In this document: piece by piece, positions 1-7,545 of the stretch
Position numbering within the stretch: the stretch's first letter is position 1
Layout of the letters: every line of letters starts with the position of its first letter
Translations under genes and position numbers: made by a program
DNA from: an uncultured Peptococcaceae bacterium
GTDB taxonomy: Bacteria; Bacillota; Desulfotomaculia; Desulfotomaculales; Desulfocucumaceae
Assembly: GCA_958417755.1 (NCBI GenBank)
Contig: CATZDY010000046.1
Coordinates: 1-19,615, forward strand
Direction of reading: 5' to 3'
Length of the DNA: 19,615 nucleotides
Notes under the pieces: model-generated
Told to the model about the DNA's origin: nothing
Databases searched by the model: none
The model's input: the letters and a program-made list of their open reading frames with translations, nothing else

Positions 1-1
1 T

Positions 2-445
2 ATATATCAGTTCTTTGTAGATATTGAAGCCATTTATCATAATAAAACTTTACAACAAGAAATAAGCTATGCAAGAGAAAATCTTTTAATCCAAGGCTTG
101 AAGGAATTAAGAGCTTGTAATACTTTTTTTGAATTAATTGCTCAAGTTTATGAAATAAAGGAATTGCTTAATCTTTGTAGAGGATTAAATACCTATCAAG
201 AAAAAATAGATGAAATCAATCAAAAGATAGAGGGTTTAAAGGAAAGTATTTGTGGTTCAGAATCTGAGCGAATGAAAAAGAAGAAATATGTTGAAGAAGT
301 TTTTCCTTACATTGATTTTTTACGAACTCAAATTAATGTAAGCAAACAAGCTAAAGATAAAGCAATAACAATCATAAAAGATTGGTCGGATCATAGGGAA
401 GATATTATTAATTTTATATATCGGTTGATAGTAGGAATTACATAA
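2..445 (+). CDS. 3' part of an unrecognised coiled-coil protein of a mobile element (5' end outside window)
   Basis: The reading frame is open from the window edge with no stop, so the gene starts upstream; the TTG at 98 is only an internal codon. About 147 C-terminal residues are visible. They are rich in Lys, Glu, Ile and Asn, and the part around 200-300 (YQEKIDEINQKIEGLKESI and on) reads as a charged coiled coil. No catalytic motif is visible. The stop codon TAA shares its last base with the ATG of the next gene, so the two are probably translationally coupled. Inference: an accessory or C-terminal part of a mobile-element protein next to a replication-initiator-like gene. The tail of a mobilisation protein is one possibility, but nothing in the visible part proves it. 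Confidence 0.6.
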   Translation: MYQFFVDIEAIYHNKTLQQEISYARENLLIQGLKELRACNTFFELIAQVYEIKELLNLCRGLNTYQEKIDEINQKIEGLKESICGSESERMKKKKYVEEVFPYIDFLRTQINVSKQAKDKAITIIKDWSDHREDIINFIYRLIVGIT

Positions 446-1374
446 TGATTAAAAAAGATGAAATCATTTCGCCTAGTTATTATCCTAAAAAAAATATAAA
501 AAATAGATATAATCCAATAAGACAAGGACCACTTACCAATAATCTTACCAAGATTATGCTCAACAAAGATAGTCAAAGGATTTATAATGAGTGTAATGAA
601 ATTATTTTAAGGCATGGGGGACTTGTTTTATCAATTCCTGCCGAAATATATAAAAATTTAGAAGGCGGTCTTAGAGTATCTGTATATCGTTTGCTAGATG
701 CTCTGATTGAAGAGTTTACTAAATCTGGCGCTAAAGATACCTTGGTAGAATTTCCTTTGGTTGAATATATGGAAAAATGTAACCTTAAAAATAAAAAGGA
801 ATTAAGAAAGCAGGTTTTAGCAGATATAGAAACTTTGAAATATTTGAAGATGTATTTTGAAAAGAGCATAAGAGGAGAAGGACAAAGTTATTCTTATTTT
901 AATATTTATGGTAATTTTGCTACCATTAAAAATGGTATTATTTTATTTAAATTTCATGATGACTTTTTTGTAAAACTAAAGCAATATCCAATAATGCCAT
1001 ATCCAGAAGAGCTTTATAGGATAAATCCAAAAAGAAATCCCCATAGTTACTTTTTGGGACGTAAAATTGTTGAACATAAAAATATGAATAGAGGAAAAGC
1101 CAACGAAAATATAATTTCTGTAGAAACTTTATTAAAAAATTGTCCCTTACTTCCTGTTTATAAAGATTTAGATAAATCAAAGGGCAAGATTAGAGAAAGA
1201 ATTATGAATCCTTTTGAAAGGGATATGGATAAATTGAATGATATTTTTACCTGGGAATATTGTCATCGTTATGGGAATAAACTTTCCGATGAAGAATTGA
1301 TAAATTTTAATTATGCAATTTTTTGTAAATGTTTGGTTCAAATATTTTGGCGAGATTACCCTAAAAAAAGTTAA
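445..1374 (+). CDS. Probable replication-initiator-like protein of an integrative element or plasmid
   Basis: 309 aa, AT-rich, starting at an ATG that overlaps the previous stop (TAATG) with a weak AGGA about ten bases upstream. Residues about 75-145 (GLRVSVYRLLDALIEEF..., LVEYMEKCNLKNKKELRKQV...) look like a winged-helix DNA-binding region. The second half has the pattern 'YPIMPYPEELYRINPKRNPHSYFLG..., EHKNMNRGKANENIISV, PFERDMDKLNDIFTWEYCH, WRDYP'. I recognise this pattern from replication-initiator-like or hypothetical proteins of integrative and mobilisable elements in gut Firmicutes. That link comes from memory of the family, not from a search. A perfect DnaA box lies 23 bases after the stop, which fits a replication role. 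No RCR tyrosine motif or HUH motif is visible, so it is not a classical rolling-circle Rep. It could instead be a regulatory wHTH protein. Confidence 0.6.
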   Translation: MIKKDEIISPSYYPKKNIKNRYNPIRQGPLTNNLTKIMLNKDSQRIYNECNEIILRHGGLVLSIPAEIYKNLEGGLRVSVYRLLDALIEEFTKSGAKDTLVEFPLVEYMEKCNLKNKKELRKQVLADIETLKYLKMYFEKSIRGEGQSYSYFNIYGNFATIKNGIILFKFHDDFFVKLKQYPIMPYPEELYRINPKRNPHSYFLGRKIVEHKNMNRGKANENIISVETLLKNCPLLPVYKDLDKSKGKIRERIMNPFERDMDKLNDIFTWEYCHRYGNKLSDEELINFNYAIFCKCLVQIFWRDYPKKS

Positions 1375-1396
1375 CTTATTCCTCTAAACAATGAAT

Positions 1397-1405
1397 TGTG
1401 GATAA
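1397..1405 (-). other. Perfect DnaA box (candidate origin element)
   Basis: The bases TGTGGATAA on the + strand are the exact complement of the consensus DnaA box TTATCCACA. The site lies just after the putative replication-initiator gene, in AT-rich DNA. Two weaker relatives (AATGGATAA at 1654-1662, TTATCCATT at 1830-1838, two mismatches each) lie further right. No clear iteron series is visible. A single 9-mer can occur by chance, so origin function is inferred from the context. Confidence 0.45.
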
Positions 1406-1498
1406 AAAAGGTATACACCCAGTAACGAATTAATCATTTTTGCCAACAGGATTTTTATGAAATAGCTTATTTTTGAAGAAAGATAAACTGAATGCAAG

Positions 1499-1547
1499 AG
1501 GCCAAGAATGACAAGAAATAGAGTCATTTCTGGCCTTTATTTTTTAG
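1499..1547 (+). terminator. Intrinsic terminator after the replication-initiator-like gene
   Basis: The arms 1499-1512 and 1523-1536 pair at 12 of 14 positions (AGGCCA...ATGAC with GTCAT...TGGCCT), with a tandem G/A mismatch and a 10-base loop. TTATTTTTTA follows. This would end the transcript of the two genes to the left. Confidence 0.8.
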
Positions 1548-1654
1548 GGATTGAGAAATTAAACTAGCATTATTGTTTTGTGCTTTATAATATTCTATAA
1601 GAAATTAAATGCCTTATAGTATAAGTTTAAAGCATAAAAATAGAGTAGATGATA

Positions 1655-2105
1655 ATGGATAAAAATAATTTTGACAATATATATTGTATCAAAAAATTTC
1701 ACAAAAAAAGTTTATTAATGTAGAAGATGTCCTGATGAAATAAGAGGGAATAAATCTAATAGTTTTATTGGATACAGATGATGTGGTATTATATAAAGAT
1801 AGAAATATTATGGTCATATTTATAAAAGATTATCCATTTTAGCAATATACTTTTAGAAAACAGAGATAAAATATGAAGTTCTGGAAGAATAAAAAGTTGG
1901 GGCCAAATTGGGGATGAAATGCATCTTATAAGATATAAATCAATGCTAAATGAAATGGCAACATGAGAATAACCCCTTAAAACTAAAAGGGTATGGTATT
2001 AAAGTAAATTATGCGTATCTATATGTTGATTTTTAAGGAATTGAAACGCCGAAAATTGTAATGTTTGATATATCTTATTTTCAAGCTACTGCTAAAAAGG
2101 GGTGA
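1655..2105 (+). pseudogene. Degraded, multiply frameshifted gene remnant
   Basis: No intact ORF exists here, but coding-like pieces follow each other in different + frames. One runs at about 1710-1839 (LIVLLDTDDVVLYKDRNIMV, one stop before it). Another is at 1907-1960 (IGDEMHLIRYKSMLNEMA). A third, at 1965-2105, is continuous for 46 codons with one internal stop (ENNPLKLKGYGIKVNYAYLY, then VDF-stop-GIETPKIVMFD) and ends at TGA 2103-2105. Such long near-open stretches in AT-rich DNA suggest a dead gene rather than random sequence. I do not recognise the protein. The first ATG at 1655 is only a nominal left limit. This fills most of the otherwise gene-free 1375-2351 stretch. Confidence 0.4.
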
Positions 2106-2115
2106 GATAAGCAAC

Positions 2116-2140
2116 AAAGGTTGCTGCAAAACCCTTTTTA
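2116..2140 (+). terminator. Possible terminator after the gene remnant
   Basis: AAAGGTT at 2116-2122 pairs with AACCCTTT at 2130-2137, with one bulged C, and runs into TTTTTA. It sits about ten bases after the last stop of the remnant, as a leftover terminator would. The stem is short. Confidence 0.4.
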
Positions 2141-2145
2141 TTATG

Positions 2146-2251
2146 GGTCGTGACCTTGCGAAGCGTGCGAAATCAGGGCCTCCGGTCAACCGGCGGTTTG
2201 AGCAGAGCTTTATAAGCTTCTGTTACCAGCCAGCGCCTAAAAATGCTGGCT
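2146..2251 (+). repeat. Cluster of four short palindromes in the leader of the regulator gene
   Basis: Within 106 bases there are GGTC-GT-GACC (2146-2155), CCGG-TCAA-CCGG (2182-2193), CAGAGCTT-TAT-AAGC-T-TCTG (2203-2222) and AGCCAGC/GCTGGCT (2228-2234 with 2245-2251). The last is followed by TTTAGTTTATT and could work as a terminator. The base composition changes from AT-rich to GC-rich here. It may be a structured RNA leader, an element end or an oriT-like site; the sequence does not decide. A frame of 68 codons across it (2065-2271) is not supported as a gene. Confidence 0.4.
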
Positions 2252-2351
2252 TTAGTTTATTCAAGCCTTAACGCCGTTGCTACCCTTAAAAAGAGGGCCT
2301 TAACTTTCATTTCACTTTATAGTGCCTATAATGATGGGGGGAGGTGCCGTA

Positions 2352-3017
2352 ATGAAGCAGGTGTTCATTGTTGAGGATGACATCAATTTAAGCGAAGGCA
2401 TATGTCTTGCCTTAAACAGTTCGGAAATCAATGTGGTGCAAAGTCACAGCCTGAACGAAGCACGCAAAGCAATTGCCTTTGCTCAACCTAACCTGGTGCT
2501 TTTGGACATCAACCTGCCTGACGGCAATGGTCTTGAGCTGTTAAAGGAAATCAAAACAATTTCCAATACGCCAGTCATCCTGCTCACTGCCAATGATACT
2601 GAAATGGATGTGGTGATGGGGCTTGAACACGGCGCGGACGACTATATCACTAAGCCTTTTAGCTTGGCTATCCTGCGGGCGCGAGTTAACGCTCAGCTTC
2701 GTCGTGCCGGTGAAAGCCTTGGCAACATTGTTATCATCAATCCATATGTCTTTGATTTTAAGCGCATGCTGTTTTCCCGTGATGGCAAAGCAGTGGATTT
2801 AAGCAAAACTGAACAAAAATTATTACGCCTGTTGGTAGAAAACAGAGGACACACCTTGCCGCGAGATGTTCTGCTTGATCGTGTGTGGGGGGGTGGAATG
2901 GATTTTGTGGATGAAAACACCCTGTCAGTTGCCATCAAACGCCTGCGAGACAAACTGGGGGCAGCGGATTGGATCAAAACCGTGTACGGCATCGGCTATT
3001 TGTGGATGGTGGAATAG
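2352..3017 (+). CDS. OmpR/PhoB-family response regulator
   Basis: 221 aa, the usual length for the family. The start is the ATG at 2352, with GGGGGAGG 8 bases upstream; a GTG at 2322 in the same frame lacks such a site. The receiver domain (1-115) has the acidic pair D9/D10, phospho-acceptor D52 in VLLDINLPDG, T79 and K101 in ITKPF. The C-terminal part (about 125-221) is a winged-helix DNA-binding domain (LSKTEQKLLRLLVENRG, TLSVAIKRLRDKLG, VYGIGYLW). It is the cytoplasmic output of a two-component pair, and its stop abuts the kinase start with no gap. Known BceR/VanR-like regulators control a neighbouring transporter; that role here is inferred from the gene order. A TATAAT at 2327-2332 is a possible -10, but no good -35 precedes it. 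Confidence 0.93.
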   Translation: MKQVFIVEDDINLSEGICLALNSSEINVVQSHSLNEARKAIAFAQPNLVLLDINLPDGNGLELLKEIKTISNTPVILLTANDTEMDVVMGLEHGADDYITKPFSLAILRARVNAQLRRAGESLGNIVIINPYVFDFKRMLFSRDGKAVDLSKTEQKLLRLLVENRGHTLPRDVLLDRVWGGGMDFVDENTLSVAIKRLRDKLGAADWIKTVYGIGYLWMVE

Positions 3018-3935
3018 ATGACTGTAACAGGATGGGTTTTGTTTGCAGCTGTCACCGTCATCATGGTGGCTGCCCTGGGCTTAGCTCTATGGCAGCGTCA
3101 AATATACAGGTATACCATGAAACGCCTGATGGAAATGCTGGACGCTGCCATAGACGGCACTTTCCGGGAACAGGATTTTGATGAGAGCCTGCTGTCAGCA
3201 GTGGAAAGCAAGCTCAATGGATACTTGTCAGCTTCTGCGGTATCATCGCGGAACCTGGCGGCAGAGAAGGACAAAATAAAGGAATTGATCGCCGATATTT
3301 CCCACCAGACAAAAACACCGCTCTCCAATTTGTTGCTGTACGCGCAGTTGCTACAGGAGCAAGGCCTACCAGAGGAAAGCCGGGTCTGTATACAGGCGCT
3401 AAACGCCCAAGCTGAAAAGCTAAGCTTTCTCATCGCAACACTGGTTAAGCTGTCCCGCCTAGAGACGGGTGTCCTCACAGTGCATCCTAAAAAGAACGCT
3501 GTACAGCCTATGTTAGAGGAGGTATGTGCCCAGCTTAGTCCAAAAGCGGTCCAACAGGGTGTTGCCCTTGTTTTTGAAACCACTGACGCTGAAGCTTTGT
3601 TTGACCCCAAGTGGACGGCAGAAGCCATCTTCAATCTGGTGGACAATGCTGTGAAATACACCCCCGCCGGTGGAGCAGTCAGCGTTTCTGTGACCCCATA
3701 TGATCTCTTTTGCCGCATCGACGTGAAGGACACTGGCATGGGCATTCCTGAGGAAGAACTGCCCAAGGTGTTTGCCCGGTTTTATCGTTCTCCCGCCGTG
3801 GCCGGCCGGGAGGGTGTGGGCATCGGGTTGTATCTTGCACGGCAGATACTGAGTAAGCAGGGCGGATATATCAAGGTGGCGTCTAAACCCGGCGAAGGCA
3901 GTGTGTTTTCCGCTTTTTTGTCCCACGCAAGGTAA
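3018..3935 (+). CDS. Sensor histidine kinase with one membrane segment and no extracellular sensor
   Basis: 305 aa, starting at the ATG directly after the regulator stop, so the two are coupled. One hydrophobic segment (residues about 5-25) is followed by a cytoplasmic linker. The HisKA domain has H96 in ISHQTKTPL. The HATPase domain shows the N-box (FNLVDNAVKYTP, N206/N210), the G1 box DTGMGIP (238-244), the F region VFARFYRS and the G2 box GVGIGLYLA (266-274). There is almost no sequence outside the membrane, so it probably cannot bind a ligand itself. In Bce-type systems a kinase without a sensor domain reads the state of its ABC permease, and the transporter genes follow here. BceS-like kinases normally have two TM segments, so this is a related but not identical design. 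Confidence 0.92.
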   Translation: MTVTGWVLFAAVTVIMVAALGLALWQRQIYRYTMKRLMEMLDAAIDGTFREQDFDESLLSAVESKLNGYLSASAVSSRNLAAEKDKIKELIADISHQTKTPLSNLLLYAQLLQEQGLPEESRVCIQALNAQAEKLSFLIATLVKLSRLETGVLTVHPKKNAVQPMLEEVCAQLSPKAVQQGVALVFETTDAEALFDPKWTAEAIFNLVDNAVKYTPAGGAVSVSVTPYDLFCRIDVKDTGMGIPEEELPKVFARFYRSPAVAGREGVGIGLYLARQILSKQGGYIKVASKPGEGSVFSAFLSHAR

Positions 3936-4052
3936 TTCTTGCAAAACTGTTAGAATGTTTTAGCCCTGTGAAAGATTCTGGTAAGGTTTCTATGCTAAAG
4001 TCTGTATTGTGGAAAACACATACAGCTTTATTTTTTTATGGAGGTATAGTAG
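3936..4052 (+). promoter_or_regulatory. Gap before the ABC genes, with a weak promoter candidate
   Basis: The 117-base gap between kinase and ATPase genes is more AT-rich than the genes around it and has no terminator. GTGAAA (3968-3973) and TATGCT (3991-3996) are spaced by 17 bases and could be a weak promoter needing an activator, such as the response regulator encoded just upstream. GGAGG at 4040-4044 is the ribosome binding site of the ATPase. No convincing direct repeat for the regulator was found by eye. Confidence 0.3.
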
Positions 4053-4721
4053 ATGATTATTTTGCAGACCCAGGAACTGAAGAAAATATACGGTAGGGGC
4101 GAGAACGCGGTGCACGCGCTGGACGGTGTGGATTTACAGATTGATAAAGGCGAATTTGTTGCAGTGGTAGGCACCTCTGGCAGCGGAAAGTCCACCTTAT
4201 TGCACATGCTGGGCGGACTGGACCGGCCCACCAGTGGCAGTGTGGAGGTGGATGGGCAAGCCATTTTTTCCCTCAAGGAAGAAGCGCTTACCATTTTCCG
4301 CCGTCGCAAAATCGGCTTTGTGTTCCAGAATTACAATCTTGTGCCAGTGCTGAATGTATATGAAAACATTATGCTGCCCCTCCAGCTGGATGGTGGAACG
4401 CCGGACAACAGCTATATGGAAGGCATTGTGGAGACACTGGGCCTTTCTCAAAAGCTGCAAAACCTGCCCAACAATCTTTCCGGCGGACAGCAGCAGCGGG
4501 TGGCCATTGCCCGGGCCCTATCCACCAAGCCCGCCATTCTGCTGGCAGACGAACCCACCGGAAACCTAGATTCCAAAACCAGCCAGGATGTATTGGGGCT
4601 TTTGAAAGTAACTGGTCAAAAATACAGCCAAACCATCGTGATGATCACCCATAACGAGGAGATCGCCCAGATGGCTGACCGCGTCGTCCACATCGAGGAC
4701 GGCCGGATCATGGTTGGGTAA
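4053..4721 (+). CDS. ABC transporter ATP-binding protein, MacB/LolD/BceA type
   Basis: 222 aa, the normal size for this subfamily. The start has GGAGG 8 bases upstream. Walker A is GTSGSGKST (40-48). The Q-loop lies in FVFQNYNLVPVLNVYENIMLP, which is typical of the MacB/LolD group. The signature is LSGGQQQR (142-149), Walker B is ILLADEPTGNLD with D166/E167, and the H-loop is H200 in ITHNEE. It hydrolyses ATP to drive a FtsX-type permease, encoded 13 bases downstream. Members of this group mostly do not pump small nutrients; they drive mechanotransmission, lipoprotein handling or removal of antimicrobial peptides. The substrate here cannot be read from the sequence. Confidence 0.95.
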   Translation: MIILQTQELKKIYGRGENAVHALDGVDLQIDKGEFVAVVGTSGSGKSTLLHMLGGLDRPTSGSVEVDGQAIFSLKEEALTIFRRRKIGFVFQNYNLVPVLNVYENIMLPLQLDGGTPDNSYMEGIVETLGLSQKLQNLPNNLSGGQQQRVAIARALSTKPAILLADEPTGNLDSKTSQDVLGLLKVTGQKYSQTIVMITHNEEIAQMADRVVHIEDGRIMVG

Positions 4722-4734
4722 AGGGGCGAAAACT

Positions 4735-7380
4735 ATGCATGTATCCAATAGCAAATGCATTTGGCGCCTGAGCATCAAAATCCTGTGGGCGGCACGAGGG
4801 CGCAACATCATCGCCGTTTTGGCCATTGCCCTCACCACCGTGCTGTTCACCACCCTGTTTACCATTGCCTTGTCCATCAACCATTCTTTCCAGCAGGCTA
4901 ATTTCCGGCAGGCGGGCGGATATGCCCATGGCAGCTTCAAATACCTCACCTGGGATCAAGTGGAGGATTTACAGGGTGACCCGCTCATCAAGGAGTACGG
5001 CCTACGCCGGTTCGTCGGCATGCCCACGGACGTTCCCTTCAATAAAACCCATGTGGAGGTAAGTTACAGCAACGCCAATGAGGCCAAGTGGATGTATATT
5101 GACCCGGTGGAAGGCAGCCTGCCCGAGGAAAGGACAAACGAAGCTGCCACTGATACGAGGGTCTTGTCCCTGTTGGGCGTAGAACCCAAGCTTGGTGAAC
5201 CGTTTACCATCACTTTTATGGTAGATGGCCAGGAAACCACCGAAACCTTTACCCTGTGTGGCTGGTGGAAATACGACCCGGGCATTGTTGCCAGCCATGT
5301 GCTGATACCAAACAGCCGTGCCCAAGAAATTTTTGACACGCTGGACATCCAGGGAGAGGATGGCATGACCAGCACTTGGAACATGGATGTTATGTTCGCA
5401 AGTTCGCTGGATATCGAAGGAAATGTCAATGCTGTTTTGGCCAACGCTGGTTATCAAAGTCACAGTGGCGGGGATGATGGTTACATCGCCACTGGTGTCA
5501 ACTGGGGATATACCGGTGCACAAGTGGCGCAGCGTTTTGACCCGGCTACCATGGTGGCTGTGGGCATATTGCTGCTGCTCATTGCTTTCACCGGTTATCT
5601 CATCATTTACAATGTGTTCCAAATCTCTGTGACAGGTGATATCCGCTTCTATGGCCTGCTTAAAACCATCGGCGCCACTGGACGGCAGCTGCGGCGCATC
5701 ATCCGTATCCAGGCAATGGTCCTGTCTTGCACAGGCATACCCATTGGTCTTTTGTTAGGCTATTTGGTTGGGATACAGCTCACACCAATGGTACTTTCCC
5801 GGCTGGATGGCGTGGTGGTCAACGCCGTATCAGCCAGTCCGCTTATCTTTTTGTTTGCAGCGGTTTTCTCCTTTGTCACGGTGTTGTTCTCCTGCCACAG
5901 GCCGGGCAAAATGGCGGCAAGGGTATCGCCGGTGGAGGCGGTACGCTACATCGAAGTAGGCGGCAGCAGAAAGGCGCTTCGCAAGGCGAAAACCGGTGCT
6001 TCTTTGCCCAAAATGGCCTGGGCGAACCTGGAGCGCGGAAGACACAAGACGGTGGTAACCATCGTCTCCCTGGCCTTGGCGGTAGTGCTACTGAACCTGA
6101 CGGCCACCTTTACGCACGGTTTTGACATGGACAAATATCTTCATCGCATGGCAGCAGACTTCATCGTAGCTGACGAGGGGTACTTTCAGGTAAGCGGCGC
6201 ATTTTGGAACCAGGATATGGCTGTGCCGGAAGAAGTGATTGAAATGGTTCAGGAACAGGGCAACATCACCAAGGGCGGCCGCACCTATGGCCAGACTTCA
6301 TGGGTACAGGAATTTGTCTCTGAGGACTATTACCGGGCTCTTCAGGGACGCTGGAATACAAAGGAAACACTGGACTGGTTGGTGGAAAATGCTGAAAAAG
6401 AAGACGGCCTGATAGCCAATAACGCACAGCTGTACGGCATGGGGAGATTTACGTTGGACAAACTCACTGTGTTGGAGGGTAACATCTCTAAGCTGTATGA
6501 GCCTGGCAAGCGATATGTAGCTGCAGTCTATTCTGCCGATGATTACGGCAGGGCTAACATGGACAGCCACTGGGCCAGGTTGGGTGATACCGTATCTATG
6601 CGGTATGTGGACGAGGTAAAATATGTTAATATGGAAACCGGTGAGGTGTTAAACACCATTCCCGAGGATGGACAAAACTTCACCACAAGGGCAAAATCCT
6701 GGCGGGATATAGAGTATGAGGTAGCGGCACTGGTATTGGTGCCAAGTTCTCTTGGCTACCGTTACTACGGCAAGGATGAGTTTGTGCTCAATGACCAGAC
6801 TTTTATCCAGGACACTGGGACGAATTCAGTGATGTACTACGCTTTCGACACCACCGAGGAAGCAAATGCGGGTATGGAAGCCTTTTTGCAGGATTATACC
6901 CAAAACCTCCAGCCGCAGTTTGGCTATGAAAGTAAGCAAAGCTACGTGGCGGAGTTTCAATCCTTCCGGAACATGTTCACCATATTGGGCGGGGTGCTGT
7001 GTTTCATCATCAGTCTGGTGGGTGTGCTAAATTTCCTCAACGCCATGCTCACCGGCATTATGGCCCGCCGGCGTGAGTTCGCTGTGTTGCAATCCATCGG
7101 TATGACAGGCAGGCAATTGAAAGCCATGCTGATTTGGGAGGGGCTATACTATACCCTTGGCGCTGTGATGGTATCCCTTGTGCTTTGCATGATAACAGCA
7201 CCGCTTTTGAGTTCTGTTTTAGGCAATATGTTCTGGTTTTTTACCTATCGATTCACCATCCTTCCGGTGTTGGTTGTGGCGCCTGTGTTTGCCCTGCTGG
7301 GCATGTTCCTGCCATTGGTAAGCTATTGGTTTGTGGCAAAGCATTCCATTGTGGAACGCCTGGGGGAGGCGGAAATGTGA
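4735..7380 (+). CDS. ABC transporter permease with two FtsX domains
   Basis: 881 aa from the ATG at 4735, preceded by AAGGGG at 8 bases; an in-frame start at 4714 inside the ATPase gene is less likely. It is a tandem of two FtsX-like halves. The first has TM1 (about 24-47), a large outside domain (about 50-270) and three TM segments (about 274-297, 322-348, 367-388). The second has TM5 (about 439-462), an outside domain (about 463-743) and three TM segments (about 744-772, 798-825, 839-865). Both halves have the FtsX cytoplasmic motif: YGLLKTIGATGRQLRRI and FAVLQSIGMTGRQLKAM. It forms the membrane part of the transporter with the ATPase before it. BceB proteins are shorter, with 10 TM and one large loop, so this is a cousin rather than BceB. 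Likely roles are peptide antibiotic resistance or envelope work, by inference. Confidence 0.9.
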   Translation: MHVSNSKCIWRLSIKILWAARGRNIIAVLAIALTTVLFTTLFTIALSINHSFQQANFRQAGGYAHGSFKYLTWDQVEDLQGDPLIKEYGLRRFVGMPTDVPFNKTHVEVSYSNANEAKWMYIDPVEGSLPEERTNEAATDTRVLSLLGVEPKLGEPFTITFMVDGQETTETFTLCGWWKYDPGIVASHVLIPNSRAQEIFDTLDIQGEDGMTSTWNMDVMFASSLDIEGNVNAVLANAGYQSHSGGDDGYIATGVNWGYTGAQVAQRFDPATMVAVGILLLLIAFTGYLIIYNVFQISVTGDIRFYGLLKTIGATGRQLRRIIRIQAMVLSCTGIPIGLLLGYLVGIQLTPMVLSRLDGVVVNAVSASPLIFLFAAVFSFVTVLFSCHRPGKMAARVSPVEAVRYIEVGGSRKALRKAKTGASLPKMAWANLERGRHKTVVTIVSLALAVVLLNLTATFTHGFDMDKYLHRMAADFIVADEGYFQVSGAFWNQDMAVPEEVIEMVQEQGNITKGGRTYGQTSWVQEFVSEDYYRALQGRWNTKETLDWLVENAEKEDGLIANNAQLYGMGRFTLDKLTVLEGNISKLYEPGKRYVAAVYSADDYGRANMDSHWARLGDTVSMRYVDEVKYVNMETGEVLNTIPEDGQNFTTRAKSWRDIEYEVAALVLVPSSLGYRYYGKDEFVLNDQTFIQDTGTNSVMYYAFDTTEEANAGMEAFLQDYTQNLQPQFGYESKQSYVAEFQSFRNMFTILGGVLCFIISLVGVLNFLNAMLTGIMARRREFAVLQSIGMTGRQLKAMLIWEGLYYTLGAVMVSLVLCMITAPLLSSVLGNMFWFFTYRFTILPVLVVAPVFALLGMFLPLVSYWFVAKHSIVERLGEAEM

Positions 7381-7426
7381 TTTGGATGAGCGGTTATCAA
7401 TAAAAAATAAATGCATGCATAACATG

Positions 7427-7457
7427 GGGCGGAAAACAAATTGTTCCGCCCTGTTTT
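7427..7457 (+). terminator. Intrinsic terminator of the ABC cassette
   Basis: GGGCGGAA (7427-7434) pairs perfectly with TTCCGCCC (7444-7451) around a 9-base loop, followed by TGTTTTC. It lies 47 bases after the permease stop and marks the end of the GC-rich cassette. The T tract is short but the stem is strong. Confidence 0.75.
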
Positions 7458-7545
7458 CGCGCTAATATCATTTCACCACTTAACAATCTTGGAATTGCAA
7501 ATTCATAAAGTTCATACCTAAGCATAGGCGAAATAATCAATCAAT

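Noticed and set aside
2146..2230. ZTP riboswitch (GGGTCGTGAC...GCGAA)
   Set aside because: The opening bases match, but the partner CGACC strand and the downstream CCGCC...GGGC pseudoknot part are not present, and the following genes are not ZTP-linked.
2065..2271. 68-codon + strand frame across the palindrome cluster
   Set aside because: It runs over a gene remnant end, a terminator-like stem and four palindromes, has no Shine-Dalgarno, and has no recognisable domain.
3098..3766. 222-codon minus-strand frame opposite the histidine kinase
   Set aside because: It is antisense to a kinase with all its motifs, has no family motif of its own and is low in complexity (Ser-rich), so it is a shadow of GC-rich coding sequence.
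5002..5622. 206-codon minus-strand frame opposite the permease
   Set aside because: It lies wholly inside a well-supported permease gene, with no start signal and no recognisable domain.
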